From the NCBI GenBank assembly GCA_002189035.1, contig NEEC01000014.1:1180501-1244500 (forward strand): DNA of 64,000 bases. The letters run 5' to 3'. The translations under genes were made by a program, and so were the position numbers. Source of the stretch: Utricularia gibba. Taxonomy: Eukaryota > Streptophyta > Magnoliopsida > Lamiales > Lentibulariaceae. Within the stretch, counting starts at the first letter, position 1; every line of letters starts with the position of its first letter. The notes under the pieces were generated by a model. It was not told the origin of the DNA and searched no databases. It saw only the letters and a list, made by a program, of their open reading frames with translations. Shown here piece after piece: positions 1 through 11,749 of this stretch.

Positions 1-180
1 AGGGACGGATCGGCGCCTGCAGAGTGCAGCTGCCTTATTACCGAGGGCATGCGTCTTGTAGAAGGACTTAGACCCCAAGAGAGAACATGGGCTCAATGTC
101 CCGGAGCAAGAATCCGACTTCTCCCCCGTTCTCGGGGAGCTGATCAACAAAGGAATGACGCTGATTTTGGTGGTTGCCAT
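1..180 (-). CDS. 5' end of an unidentified gene, cut by the window edge
   Basis: An open frame runs from an ATG at 180 to the left edge (60 codons, no stop), starting MATTKISVIPLLISSP. The N-terminus is rich in Ser, Thr, Lys and Arg with few acidic residues, as in plastid or mitochondrial targeting peptides; that is inference. About 390 bases upstream, three TGGGCC/T-type elements (569-600) look like a housekeeping or organelle-gene promoter, which supports a real start here. I do not recognise the family, because the mature part lies outside the window. Competing frames over the same bases lack such a context. Confidence 0.45.
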   Translation of the reverse strand, partial: MATTKISVIPLLISSPRTGEKSDSCSGTLSPCSLLGSKSFYKTHALGNKAAALCRRRSVP

Positions 181-1431
181 TCTCTCCAGGGATCGAACAC
201 CCAAATGCGAGTGGGCGATTCAGAGGTTTCCGCGGAACGTCGTGAAATCCGATGACGACGAAGAAGAAGATATGGGAGAATAATGTGACGGAGAAAGTAG
301 CGGCGGAGTCTACTAGGAAGATGGGAGAGAAAGAACTCACCGCCCTCTGAACAGCTAGCAGCCGCTTCTAATTTCCTTCATCCACTGAACACACATCACC
401 GAATCCCCAAACCGGCCACGTAGGATGCCGGTTTTCTAAATCCCCTGCCAAACCGGGTACAGTACGGAATGCATGAAAACCTTCTATTTTTTTAAAAAAA
501 ATTATTATTTAGAAATAATAAAAATTCAAGCCTCACTCTGGGCTTCAACACGCCTCGCACACAGGCCTGGCCCAGCCCGCTCCACATAGGCCCATGGGCT
601 ATTTCGCAATTTCCCAGATTCCTGTGGTCGAAAAAGAAATTTGAGGACAAAAACGTAAATATCGCCTTGAGGATGATCGTACACAAGAAGACAAACCAAA
701 TGTCACTTCATGATTAAATGCGACACATCACATATTTTGGAATAAATTAATTCCTGAAATTTAGAAGACGGCAACTGAAAACGACAACTGATGCGTGTGC
801 TAAAATAAATGCAATTATTTATTTATCTACTTTTTTAGAACAGGGGGCCTTTTCATTAAATACTATCACTAACATGCGCCTGATCTTGAATAAAGTGACA
901 GGTGAACAAGAACATCAAGCATTGGGGGAATGAACATGACCATGTTCTTTTTTTTATCTTCAGAAACAAAAAAAACTAAAAAATTCCAATAAATTATCTG
1001 TAACACATATTAATTAAGGTCATGTTGCGGTTAGTAATGGGATCAAATTTAAAATTAAAAAAATGATATTAACTTATATATATACACTTTGCCTAATAAA
1101 AAATGCAATAACAAACCCATGGTGGAGTGGTAGTTGCCACGTCATGTGAAGGTGACGTTACTTATGCCTTGTCTCACATTATCCGTATGTCACATCAACA
1201 TGCCGCATGGCATGCCCGATTTTCGTACCACATGGTTGTTGGTCGACATCCATGAATTCACCGCGGTAAAAACAGATTTTTTACTGTAAAGACCAACCCA
1301 GCCCATGAATTGTACGGCGCCGTGCAACTAGAGGGGGGTAATTTAATGAATATTGTTTTTTTAATTGAATAAGACCTAAGAAAAAAATCAATATTGTAAC
1401 TGACTGCACCTATGAGCATTTCCTGGATCGC
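181..1431. other. Intergenic, AT-rich
   Basis: About 1.25 kb between the left-edge gene start and the end of the receptor kinase. Apart from the site II cluster it holds A/T runs and no supportable gene. The small frames at 492-686 show no recognisable protein. Confidence 0.6.
569..600 (-). promoter_or_regulatory. Cluster of site II (TGGGCC/T) elements
   Basis: GGCCCA at 569-574, GGCCCA at 589-594 and TGGGCT at 595-600 lie upstream of the minus-strand start at 180. This motif is known to bind TCP factors and is common in promoters of ribosomal, cell-cycle and mitochondrial genes in plants. The assignment to the left-edge gene rests on orientation and distance only. Confidence 0.4.
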
Positions 1432-4400
1432 TTACTCCAGATGATAAACTGTGGAGGAAGAGGACAAATTAGTGAATGAAGAATTAGGGGGCCCTTGGAA
1501 CATGAACGTCGCCGGATTCGATGCCGCGGACGACGAGGAGTTCTGGGCAACTGTCGACGACGGTTTACTTTCGGATCCGGCCGGTGGATCGTGCTTGATT
1601 TCTTTCAGTAGTGCTACTACGTCTTTCATCGTCGGCCGATCTTCCGGACGGTTGCTGGTGCACAGAAGCGCGATTCCTAGGGCTTGCAGCATTTCCTGGA
1701 TTTGCGAATCTGGATTCCCTTGGAGTGTTTGATCGATCACTTCCACTGGATTTTTCTTGATTTTCAGATGATCGCGGATCCATTGGATAATGTGCTGCCC
1801 GTCGGGGAACGATTTGTCGATAGGTTCTTTTCCAGTGATTATCTCCATTAAAACAACGCCGTAGCTGTAGACATCGCTTTTCTCGCTTATCCTCGCCATC
1901 GAAGAATACTCTGGAGAACCAGCATTTTTAAGCAAACTTTTGAAAAAACATCTGCTGCGTATTGTTTGAGAAGAAGACGAACCTGGAGCGAAGTACCCAT
2001 ACGAGCCAGCGAATTGAGGGGACGCTAGATACGACGGCGCGGTGGCGGTTGCGTTTTCGATGAATCTGGCGAGTCCGAAATCTGCTAAGCAAGGATCGTA
2101 GCATTCTCCCAAGAGAATGTTGTGCGATTTCACATCGCGGTGGAGAATAGGAGGAACGCAATCATGATGCAGGTAAGCTAATCCCTCTGCAACTCCCAAT
2201 GCGATCTTTAACCGCATTTCCCAGATCACTCGTTCCCTTTTCTCGTGCAGCAATGTACCCAGCGTGCCATTGGGCATGTATTCGTAGAGTAAGAGCTTGG
2301 TCTTGCTGTTGGATGCCCATCCTAGTAGCTTGACGATGTTCCGGTGACGAATGCGGCCCAATGTTGCGATTTCGGATGAAAATGTCGCGATCGATGACTT
2401 GTCCGATGATCGGAATCTCTTCACCGCAATGGTGGAGGGCGAGACTGAACCCGGAGTTGATGTGATCGATACTCTGTAGACAATGCCGGACCGGCCGTGT
2501 CCGATTTCATTGGCACTCGTTAGGCAGTTGACTATCTCGGCGATGGACAGCTCCAGCTTTTGGTAGACTGTTTTCTCCCATGGTGGCCGTAGCTCTGCAT
2601 CTTCATCGATGCTTTGATCGGCGTTTCGAGCTTGATTAGCACGCGACTTTCCTCCGATGACGATGCATATGGCCGTCACCAGTAGCACCACAGCAGTGCA
2701 GAGCAGCACAACCATCGCCACTAGTGCAGATTTCCGGTGTACGGCAGCGGTGGAGTTGCTAGGCAAGCATTCCTTGCTGGAGAGACAAAGCAAGGGGTTG
2801 CCTCGGAGGACACTGTGAGGCAACTTCGCGAAGAACGGTGTATCGGGGAGGTTGCCCGAAAAGTTGTTATCGGAGACATTGAGTACCACAAGATTCGAAA
2901 GCTCCGCGAGGTAATGAAGGTCGCCGGAGAGACTATTGTGAGAAATATCAAGCACTCCGAGTTTGTCCAATGCCTTGAACTCCTCCGGGATCCCACCGGA
3001 AAGATTGTTCCAACTCAAATTCAGTGCGATTTCCAGCTCCGGGATTTTGCCGATGCTCGCCGGAATCGCACCAGTTAACAAATTGCTGCTTAAGTCAAGC
3101 AACTGAAGCCGGGAAAGTGATCCCAGCTCGTCGGGAATGATGCCGGAAAATCTATTTTGTGCGAGAATCAGTTTCGTCAGGGAAGTCAGTGAACCAAGAC
3201 TTGAATCCAATGCAGATTCAATCAAATTGTCAGAAACATCAAGGAACTCGAGAGTGGAAAGCCGATACAAATCTCCAGGTAGATTCCCTGAAAATTGATT
3301 TGAATGCAGATCGAGAAAAGTTAGATTGCCACATACGGAAATCTCTGATGGGATAGTCCCAGAAAGCAGATTCCACCCAAGATCCAAGAAATTAAGATTC
3401 TTCAGTTTCCCCAGAGTCGCGGGCAAGTTTCCGGTGAGCATATTTTCGCTCGCTCTGAACCGAACAAGCGAACTACAGTTTCCGATGTTCGCGGGAATAT
3501 CGCCGGATAGGTTATTAGCCAACACCAAAAGCTTGCTCAGAGTACTCAGTTCGAAAATCCCACTCGGGATTGTACCTCTAAGCGAGTTCTGGGAAATGTC
3601 AACTGCTTGAAGCTTATAGCAGTTAGATAACGCCGCCGGAATCTCTCCCTCGAGGTGATTTTGCCATAGAAACAACAGAGTTAGGTTTGATAGTTTCCCG
3701 ATCTCTGGCGGAATTCCACCGCCGATTTGGTTGTTATCGAGCTCGATTTGAGTAAGTGATGTACAGTTACCCAGCTGAGGAGGAATCTTCCCTGAAATCT
3801 GGTTGATGCTCAGCTGCAGCTCCTGTAACTGCGTCAAGTTTCCGATACTCTCCGGTATAGCTCCGGACAATGAATTCATGGAAACATCGATCACAAGTAA
3901 CTGATAACAGTTACCAAGTTCAGGAGGAATGTTCCCCACCAGATTATTCTTCCATAGAAGGAGATTCAGTAAGTTTTGAAGGTTTCCGAGACTGGAAGGA
4001 ATGGGTCCATTCAGTGAGTTCTCATAGAGATAAATGTTCTGCAGGGAGGAACAATCCCCAATCTCTGGCGGAATTTGGCCGGAAAGAAGAGATGTATAAA
4101 CAGCAAGAGTTTCCAGCTTCTTCAACCGACTGATTGACGGCGGAAGAAAGCCGGAAATAGTCGTCTCCGCCAGCCCGATGAACACCAAATTCGTGCAGTT
4201 TCCGATTTCAGGGGGATAACTCCTTGAAGCTTCTTGTTCCCACCAGCTCTAAGAACCTCAAGGCTTCCCAGGCTCCCAATACTCGCCGGAATCTCGCCGC
4301 TGAGATCGTTGTCATAGAGCAGAAGCTCCACAAGTTGGGTCATGTTCCCTATCTCCGGAGGAATCAGCCCCTGCAACCTGTTTGTCTGCAAGTAAAGCTT

Positions 4401-4829
4401 CTCCAGCCTCTGCAACAAGCAAATCCCACGGGGGATCCGACCTGAGAATTCGTTGTTGCTCAAATCCAACACCTTGAGCTGTTGCAGTTCTCGGATTTGC
4501 TTCGGAATGGTACCCGAGAGATTCGTCCCCGATAAAACGAGGACGTTCAAACTGCGCAGAGAAGTGAAGTTGAGGTACACATTTCCAAGGAGAGCAATGA
4601 AGTTCACATTGAGCTCCACTACTTCGTTCTCCAAGTTGCACGAAACACCGAACCAGGCGCAGGGGGTGTCGTCCGCAATATCCCAGTTGCTTAAAGCTTC
4701 CAAGGATCCATTCAAAGTTTTCTTCCATGACAACAGTGTTTCTCCCTGTGAATTGATCCCAAAAACGCAAGGAGAAACCAGGAAGGAGAAGAAGAAGAAG
4801 AATAGTAAGCATGAAGAATAAACAGGCAT
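1432..4829 (-). CDS. LRR receptor-like kinase, RGI/RGFR type (subfamily XI), with a one-base frame break
   Basis: Predicted plasma-membrane receptor kinase; family members perceive small secreted peptides such as sulfated RGF/GLV. Reading from 4829: signal peptide, Cys-capped LRR N-terminus, roughly two dozen LxGxIP repeats, a membrane helix (SALVAMVVLLCTAVVLLV), then a kinase with glycine loop GHGRSGIVYRV, IAVKRF lysine, HRD (an RD kinase), DFGLA and DVYSYG. RAGG at residues 194-197 matches the RxGG motif reported to contact sulfotyrosine in RGF receptors. Exons are 4829-1983 and 1910-1432. The 72-base intron (1911-1982) splits the APE codon, as is usual in subfamily XI, and is itself open, so naive translation adds 24 false residues. 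The frame breaks at 4211-4215 (plus-strand ggggg): one more G restores IPPEIGNCTNL and a protein of 1108 residues. Assembly error is more likely than a pseudogene. Nearest family by memory: At4g26540/RGI3-like. Confidence 0.88.
1911..1982 (-). other. 72-bp in-frame intron in the kinase activation segment
   Basis: On the minus strand the exon ends CTCCAG, then the intron opens GTTCGT and ends CTCCAG before AGTATTC. Removing it joins FAP to EYSSMARISEK and restores the invariant APE motif. The intron is a multiple of three and has no stop, so it is invisible to ORF finders. Confidence 0.85.
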
Positions 4830-7030
4830 CAGAAACTTCTAACTAGGATGACAAGACACTATCTCCAACCAAGCACCGAGATTTGATCCCTGGAGAAGGA
4901 AAAGGAAACATGTCTGGTGAGGAAATGGATCATTTTGCAGATATAATATCTCAAAAGTGGTAAAAATGTCTACGGGTCCAGAACTCAAGAACCAGCTCAC
5001 CCTCCCTGTTTATCTGCAGACAAATGGAAAGGTACAAGTTCATTTTTTTTTCCTTTTCTTTCCGTTTGTACTCACATGCATCGATCAAATGGTATCGCTA
5101 GCTGTTTCAATGGGCATTATTTAATTTCAACTAGGGGCAGGATCTCTTTGTTTAATTCTGAAAACGAAAGCTGAAAGGGAACTGGAATGGAGATAGCAGA
5201 AAGAACCAACAGGTGACTATCATCCTGTTTTTCACTGTTTTGTTTTATTATGTTTTACATTAAGTACACCTTCCCACTCTGCACATTAATGAAACTTCAC
5301 CAGTTTTCAATCCCTTCACAGACCTAAAAAAAAGGAAAAACATTTTCAAATGACCTTCTAAAGCGAAGAATGAAATGATTATGGAGTGTACCATGACAAA
5401 AAGAGCAGCAGCACTTTCAGTTTAGAAAAGAGAAAAGAAACCCAACAGTAGCCAGTAGGTTATCTACCTCTTTCGAGCTTTCTGTGGCATTTTTCTAACC
5501 CAACAGCTGAACGAGATCAGCCTCAAGATCTGGTAAGCAAAGGGGTCGTGGTCGATTTTGGATGGGTTACTAGTCAAAATCAAGGGAATTGTTATTGGAG
5601 TCCCACCACATGAATGAGGTTTGAGTTTTTGGACTAACATGTGTGTATGTATTAGTGTACAGTCTCCAATACTTCTTATGTATACCACTGCTGATAGATT
5701 AGGTGCTGCTCTTCGAACAGCAATATGGTCACATAGCTAAAGCTATGCTTTCTTAGACCGGACCTGATCAAGTCCAGAACCGGGTACAGTATGGCTTTTT
5801 ATCTCTCATACCCGAAATCTTCTTGTAACGGAGTGATTGGGTATCTGGTTAGTAGATCTACAGTTTTCAAAGCATAGTGGTGCTCAGCCCAATTCCACTT
5901 TATAATTAAATGTGTGGACCTAAGTCTATGTCATACCATAGAATGATGGAATTGGGGCTGGGTTTAGGTATCTGGTAGGATCAGACACCTAGGGACACCA
6001 CATGTGATGGAACCACTGTACAACTGTGTCCAGAGGATCAATTTGAGATGCATGTGAACCCCCCGGCAAAGAAAATGATGCCGAAGAAGCCCCTATAGAG
6101 AATACAACAGCTTCATGTGAGACTCCCATCCAAAGTATACACTGGGTGTACGAGCCCTCACAAAGAGGTGAAAACAGTTTCTACTTATGAACCTAGGCAA
6201 CCATAGGTGTCTTGTCCGGTTTGGGTTTAAGATAAGGATGGATGTTCATCATGATGCACCAGTGTTGTTTCTGAGCTGCATTCCTTAAAGCGTTGAATGA
6301 GGTGTTGGTGTGACAGAGAGAAAAGCAAACAAGAGTAGGAGATGCCAAGTGTTTGTTTCTTTGGGATTTGCACATCTTAGACATGTACAGCAGACAGCAC
6401 AAGACATTGGGGTGAGTTTTATTGGAGGTTCAAGTGCATGTGTCCGCTGAAAGAGTATTGCAATTAGGGAGAGAGAGCAGGAGGGGATCAGAGCACATGT
6501 GACCACATGGTGGATTGCAATTAGGAAATTCCCTTTGGATTTAGGGAGTTTGTGTACTTGGGGTGTCCTGTGCAATCCTTCAACGCACTTACTAGCTGTC
6601 AGCCAGCCACTGTTAGTATTGAATGCCCGTACTGCATATATACAGTGAATCTTACCCTTGTTTCAGAACCGACTCAGGCGACCTCTGAAACAGAAGGCCC
6701 GCAACCGCCCACTGCTCAGCCTGAAATGGTCTTTATTTCCTTTCTTTTGTTTATTTAGAATGAGAATTAAATGATTCTTTCATGGATGTGATTAGAATGA
6801 TGATGTTTTTGATTGTGGAATGTTCATTGATGTCAGAATCTTGTTAAACTTTATAATAATGATCTTTTCTAATTCTAGGGAAATCAGATTTAGAACGTGG
6901 ACCGGATGCAGTGAATTCGAGGAAGGCCCGGCCCCCGTCCTATCTTCTAGGGACGAATGGAACTGGACGATGTATGTAAAGGCCTGAATTGAATCCTGCA
7001 ATGACAACGGAATTGGCGGGATTCCAGATC
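4830..7030. other. Intergenic, 2.2 kb, with an imperfect fold-back
   Basis: No protein gene is supportable. Small minus-strand frames at 5464-5688 and 6193-6575 match nothing I know. The stretch holds an inverted repeat at 5885-5960 (separate entry) and the likely 3' UTR of the LysM gene next to 7030. Confidence 0.5.
5885..5960. repeat. Imperfect inverted repeat, possible small-RNA hairpin
   Basis: CAGCCCAATTCCA at about 5885-5898 pairs with TGGAATTGGGGCTG at about 5947-5960, with one bulged G and some G-U extension outward, around a loop of nearly 50 bases. Arm length and loop size fit a plant miRNA precursor, but neither arm matches a miRNA I can recall. It could also be a relic of a small inverted-repeat element. 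Confidence 0.35.
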
Positions 7031-8460
7031 TCACAACCGCAAAAACAGTGAGGCGGGAAGCAGCAGCAGCAGGTGGAGAAAGACCATGTTGCTACTAAGT
7101 AACCTCACTGCAGAACCTGGAGATGGACAGTCAGTTAGTTTGATGCCACCCATTATCAGTATGTGTTGAAAGCAAGGGAATGGGGGATGGCACTCACTAC
7201 GGCAAGTTGACTGCACATCCAGCGTCGTCTGGATGGTTCCGTTGAATCCGGCGTAGGCGCAGGTCGAGGCATTGCATCCTGAGACCGTGGTGTTCCCCAG
7301 AGCCAGGTTTCCTTCGCATTGGCTTGCAGGGCATGTGCCTATCCCGGATGACATACATTGGAGCCTGAAATGAGTTCACAGGGGAGGAGCATAAGCACTG
7401 GAAAAACGGAGTATTGCAGCAGGAGGGAGTTTTATCATCGCCCCCGACTTACGTCCAGCTTGTTGCAGGATCACATCTGCACATGACACAGTTTCTGGCC
7501 GTGAACACATATGTGCCATTAGAGACGAGTAAAGGGTAGTCATCGGATCCGGGCCTTACACTTGAATCGCATGCTGTGAGTGAAGATCAGATTAGAGCAC
7601 ACCTCAAACAGAAAAAACTACAAGAGACTACAGCATAGCTGCAGTGTAGCTGAGAAACTTAAAGCAGCTGAGCACTTGGGGCTCTGAGGCCTCTGATACC
7701 TCGAGGTATGGAATTCCAATCTCTACTGATAATTTGTGTGATGACGCTGTGCAGTGTAGCGGAAAAAGGGGAGCCATGGATGATCAAAGAAAGAGCCAGA
7801 CATACCTCTAAGAGGGACATCGAGGACTGCCCCTGCCATCAGGCTCTGAGCGCTAGTCATGTTATTGAGACTCAGCAGTGTGGACTGGGAAGTATTGAAC
7901 TGTTGGGCGATCCCGTCCAAAGTGTTCCCCGCCCGGACCACATGCCCGTAGTGCACCACTCTCTGTCCTTGAACCTCGTCGCAGCTGCACGGCAGCGGTA
8001 TCCACAGCCTCTGCCCAACATCGATCAAGTTGGGATTGGAAATGTTATTCGCGGCCTGGATTTGTGGGAAAGTCACGAGCCCAGCAAACACCTCCGCCGC
8101 GATGTGATACAGCCCGTCGTCGGGGACGACGGTGTAGATCGGGGTCCTGTCGGAAACCCCATACCCGCCACTACATCTACAAGGAAACCGAATCCTGACG
8201 GTATCACCGGCGGCGATGGGGTAATCGCTGCGAGTGGAGAGGGGGAGGTTGTTGGCGCCGAGTATCGACCGGAGGTTTCTGACCGAGAAAAGGGTTCTTA
8301 TCGAACGAAGCGTCGTAGCGTTGGGAGAAACGTAGTCGATCAGAGAAAAGCAAGTCGCGCCGGCGGAGGCGCACTGAAACGAAGACCCTCCTTGCCCGGA
8401 AACCTGAGAGAAACAAAAACAAGCCAGAGCTAAGCCGCAGAGGAGCTTGACCGCGGCCAT
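7031..8460 (-). CDS. LysM domain GPI-anchored protein (LYM/LYP family, LYM2-like)
   Basis: Apoplastic pattern-recognition co-receptor; relatives bind chitin or peptidoglycan fragments and act in immunity. Exons 8460-7806, 7573-7453, 7364-7198 and 7116-7031 (minus) join in frame to 342 residues. The signal peptide (MAAVKLLCGLALACFCF) is followed by LysM-type segments separated by CxC pairs (FPCRCSGG, LPCSCDEV), as in the family: YTVVPDDGLYHIAAEVFAGL and HVVRAGNTLDGIAQQF are clear LysM starts. A Cys-rich tail (NCVMCRC, CNASTCAYAGF) precedes a hydrophobic GPI signal (MVFLHLLLLLPASLFLRL) at the stop. The start was set at the signal-peptide Met, because the 73 codons upstream in frame look like UTR. 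There is no kinase domain, so signalling would need a partner such as a LysM kinase. Confidence 0.9.
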
Positions 8461-9376
8461 GGATAGGGGAAAGAGGGTATCCTCGTACGGGCCAAAGAGG
8501 CAGGAGAATGGGGAGAGAAATAGAGAGAGGAGTATCTCGGACACTGTAGCGACACCGCCTGGACACGGCACAGGGGCGTTGAACGGGTGAGAAGGAGAGA
8601 AAAACTTGCGTCGGTCTTCCTCGTTTCGCCTCTTCTTTCCACACGCGCACGAACCATTTTCCTCCTGTACACACCACATTCGTTTTCATTCAATTCATTT
8701 CACACATTATCCCAGCATTGCCGTTGACTCAATTCTATACTTAAAACAGTTTCTAAAAAATCACTTCACAATCATTTTTATTACCAAATACAATTGTTTT
8801 TTACTTTATCAAATTATTTATCTAAAAGTACTTTTTAAGAAGTTTTACCAAAAATAGCCTAACATATGTTTATATACACCAATTTGGCAATGTTTTCTAG
8901 TATTTTTATTTATAATGCTTGAATTGAATGGATAAAAGTGAATTATAGTTTGTTTGATAAAAAATATTAATATATTTAAGTATATTATAATTATAATTAT
9001 ATATATATATATATATTCAATTGAACATAAATATTATACATATAATTAGTTATACTTCATTTATATATATAACGCACATATTCAAAAATAAGTATTTAAA
9101 TGATATATACATATAAAATTAATACATATAGAATAATTAATTAAATAACGATATATATGTTAACTTAGAATATAAAATCTATATACTCTCTCATGGAACA
9201 TCCCTTAAGATCACATTTGGGACAATTTGACTGTGGTAAAAACCTTCATTACACAACATGGGTTTTGTAACCTCCGGGTAGAAGGGTCGATCAAGACTCC
9301 TCAACCGTTATTATTCTCACTTGAAACAACACGAGAGATGGATGCATCACGCAGCAAACAACAAGACTTGATGAGT
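8461..9376. other. Intergenic, very AT-rich, with an (AT)n tract
   Basis: About 0.9 kb holding the LysM gene promoter side (8461-8700) and a strongly AT-rich block including an (AT)n run near 9000-9017. No gene is seen. Confidence 0.6.
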
Positions 9377-10674
9377 TCATCCGAAGACACCAAGAGACTG
9401 CTTTGAGACAGTGATGCCACCGTCAACCGCAAGATCAGCACCGCTTATGTACTTGGACTCATCACTAGCAAAGAACACAACCGCATTGGCAACATCATCT
9501 GCTGTTAGCTCCAACCCCTCGCCCTTCAAGTTGGCGTTCCTGGTAGCGAACTGCCGGAACGCCGCAATCGTCTCCTCCGTCCGCTCCTCCTCCGGCAGAT
9601 GTTTGAAGGCCAAGGGCGTTGGCACCATGTAGGGTGAGACACAGTTCACTCGAACTCCATGCCTCCCTAGTTCAGCAGCAACGCTTCTTGTCAGCCCAAC
9701 AACAGCATGCTTTGATGCTGTGTAGCCATGAGGTGCGAGTCCTCCCATTTTCCCTGCGATGCTGCTTATGGATATGATGGTGCCCTTCTTGGCTGGGATC
9801 ATTATTCTTGCAGCATGCTTCATTCCCAAGAAGACGCCTTTTGCATTCACATCAAAGATGCGCTCAAAGTTTGAGATGTCATAGTTGAGAATACTGGGAC
9901 ATGGGCCTTCGGCTATCCCTGCGTTGTTCACCATTATGTCAAGGGAGCCGAACTTTTCAAGGGTGAAGTTCACTGTGTTCTTGACATCTTGTTCCTTGGT
10001 TACGTCGCAGTGGAAAGTTGCAACATCGGGGCTGGTCTTGCGGAGATGCTCTGCGCTTTGGATATCAGCGACGCAGACCTTTGCGCCATGGCGGAGGAAC
10101 TGTTGAACGATCCTCTCCCCGATTCCAGCAGCGCCTCCGGTGACAATTGCAACTTTTCCCAACAATCTGAAGAGAAGAAGAAGCAAAAGGTGATCTACAC
10201 CGAGAGAATAAACAGATTGGAGGTTCATCATGTAGACAAGGGATGGTTAAAAACCCACAAAAAGCGGATGTCAAGATAAGCAACTGTAATCCAAAAAAAG
10301 CAAAAAACCAAGCTTGCTCCATTTAAACTTTTTTTTCAAGCATCTTCTACTTCATCAAAATCTCATTCATATATAATCGCGACAGAAGTGCAAGTCCACC
10401 ATTCACGTCCAGAAAAAAGGACAAGGGTGATCATCGATTCCCAGGCAACAAAAATGAAACTTTAAGGAATGAACTGGTAACAAGTGATTATTCTGAAGCA
10501 AGTTTCTGACCAGTAAATCGAGCAGAACGAATGCTACATCATCAGATCCACCAGAAAAAAAAAAACCATTCAGATCTAAGAACAGAGAGAAACCAAATAC
10601 ACTGCTAGACATTTCAACAAACACTTCACGGGCGTGTCCAAGGTAAGGGTCTCTATACTATACCTCTGAGCCAT
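9377..10674 (-). CDS. Short-chain dehydrogenase/reductase, ABA2/xanthoxin dehydrogenase-like (SDR110C)
   Basis: Predicted NAD-dependent alcohol dehydrogenase of the cytosolic SDR110C group, which includes ABA2 (xanthoxin to abscisic aldehyde) and many secondary-metabolism enzymes; the substrate cannot be told from sequence. Exon 1 is only 11 bases (10674-10664, ATGGCTCAGAG) and exon 2 is 10166-9377, giving MAQRLLGKVAIVTGG and 266 residues. The 497-base intron opens GTATAG and ends in a pyrimidine tract plus CAG. Motifs: TGGAAGIG nucleotide loop, Asp after the second strand (VADIQ, NAD preference), NNAG, catalytic Ser in ISISSIAG, and YTASK. AELGRHGVRVNCVSPY and the HLPEEERTEE segment closely resemble ABA2. 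An ORF-only start at 10231 would translate intron sequence. Confidence 0.88.
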
Positions 10675-11225
10675 AGCCAGAAACCCACTCAAAATTTGCT
10701 CCCTTAATTTTTCTCTCCACAGCCTGACGCTTGGACCAATCTATGGCTTCTTGCCCCCGGGCCCCCCAGTTGCTACCCCATTTCAAACGCAAATACGCTG
10801 ATATTTAAATACAAATAGTCAAATCTCAAACCTGGCGTGCCATGGCGATAAAGCTACTATGCCTTTCGGAATTTCGACAAGGTTGGCGCTGCCTTTTCGA
10901 ACGCAGTTGGTGATGAAAACTCTTTGAAGAAAAACCCACGTTGGGTGTCGCTCTGAGGTTAGGTTCAGATGTACCACATGTCTGAACACAGAACACAGAA
11001 ACACAACTCAAGTTCGTTCTCGGACCCCATCTACGCTACTGCCACAAGTTAAAATTTTGAAAAAAGCAGATAACTTTGGCCGAACTCAGCACACGCGTCT
11101 CAAGCTCAAAGCGTAAGGGAGACCAAGAAGGAAGGAAGGCTGCTTGTTTGTCTGTCTGCAAATGGAAGAAGATACAGAGAGTCGAATTCAGGCCCAATGG
11201 GCCGCTGGGACAAAACACAATTCGA
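10675..11225. other. Intergenic: SDR promoter side and CCB3 3' side
   Basis: About 550 bases. A GGCCCA/TGGGCC pair lies near 11192-11204. The frames at 10819-11011 and 11036-11269 look like chance frames. Confidence 0.5.
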
Positions 11226-11749
11226 TCACATCTTCTGGGACAAGAGGACGAGGAGTCCCTGCGGACCAACGAGGATCTCGTTGAGGAAACTCACCAGCCC
11301 AAACCACACCACCGGAGTTACGTCTACTCCGGCCAGCGGCGGAATGAGCTTCCTCGTCTGAGCAAGAAACGGCTCCGTCGGAGCATACGCCACCACGTAC
11401 GGGAACTTATCCACCGGTAGTTTCGGGTACCAAGACATGACAATTCGCAATACGAAGAGAAACCCAAACGCCGATAGAAACGGCCCTAGAATCCCGATCG
11501 CCGCCAATGTCGTTCCGCGGTCCAAGTCCATCAGCACCATCGATGACCAGCCGTGGCATTCCTCTGCTGCGGCGGAGGAGAGATGAAGAACGGAGGGGTT
11601 CCCAGAGAACAACTCGGTCTGTGGCCGAGGCCGAGAGTGATACCACCACGAGCACCACCGTGAATTCCTGGGGTTTTTGCAATGGATTTAGGGTTTGTTA
11701 CTCCAAATGAGAACTTGGAAGATAACAAGAGAGCATTTTGCATCGCCAT
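11226..11749 (-). CDS. CCB3: CCB3 (YggT/YlmG family), cytochrome b6 heme-attachment factor, with a frame break near the N-terminus
   Basis: Predicted thylakoid membrane protein of the CCB pathway, which attaches the extra c-type heme to cytochrome b6. The YggT core is complete: ILGPFLSAFGFLFVLRIVMSWYPKLPVDKFPYV and PPLAGVDVTPVVWFGLVSFLNEILVGPQGLL, ending LLSQKM at the TGA. It closely matches Arabidopsis CCB3 as I remember it. The start MAMQNALLLSSKFSF at 11749 looks like a transit peptide but sits in another frame from the core. No intron fits in the space, and one extra base in the 11670-11678 run (plus-strand ggggttttt) would join them. The crossing point is uncertain, since all three frames are open nearby. 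Internal Met codons would give a protein without targeting peptide. Confidence 0.85.

Noticed and set aside
452-5790. Shared AACCGGGTACAGTA at about 454 and 5778 as a dispersed repeat
   Set aside because: Similarity stops after about 14-17 bases on both sides, so chance is likely.
7708-8433. Plus-strand frame of 241 codons
   Set aside because: It is the antisense shadow of LysM gene exon 1, whose product is clearly recognisable.
8204-8689. Two further minus-strand frames over the LysM leader and exon 1
   Set aside because: They overlap the LysM coding exon in the wrong frame and show no known protein.
10065-10322. SDR N-terminus starting MEQAWFF or MMNLQSVYS
   Set aside because: Both read through intron sequence with a clear acceptor at 10167; the 11-base exon at 10664-10674 gives the typical MAQRLLGK start.
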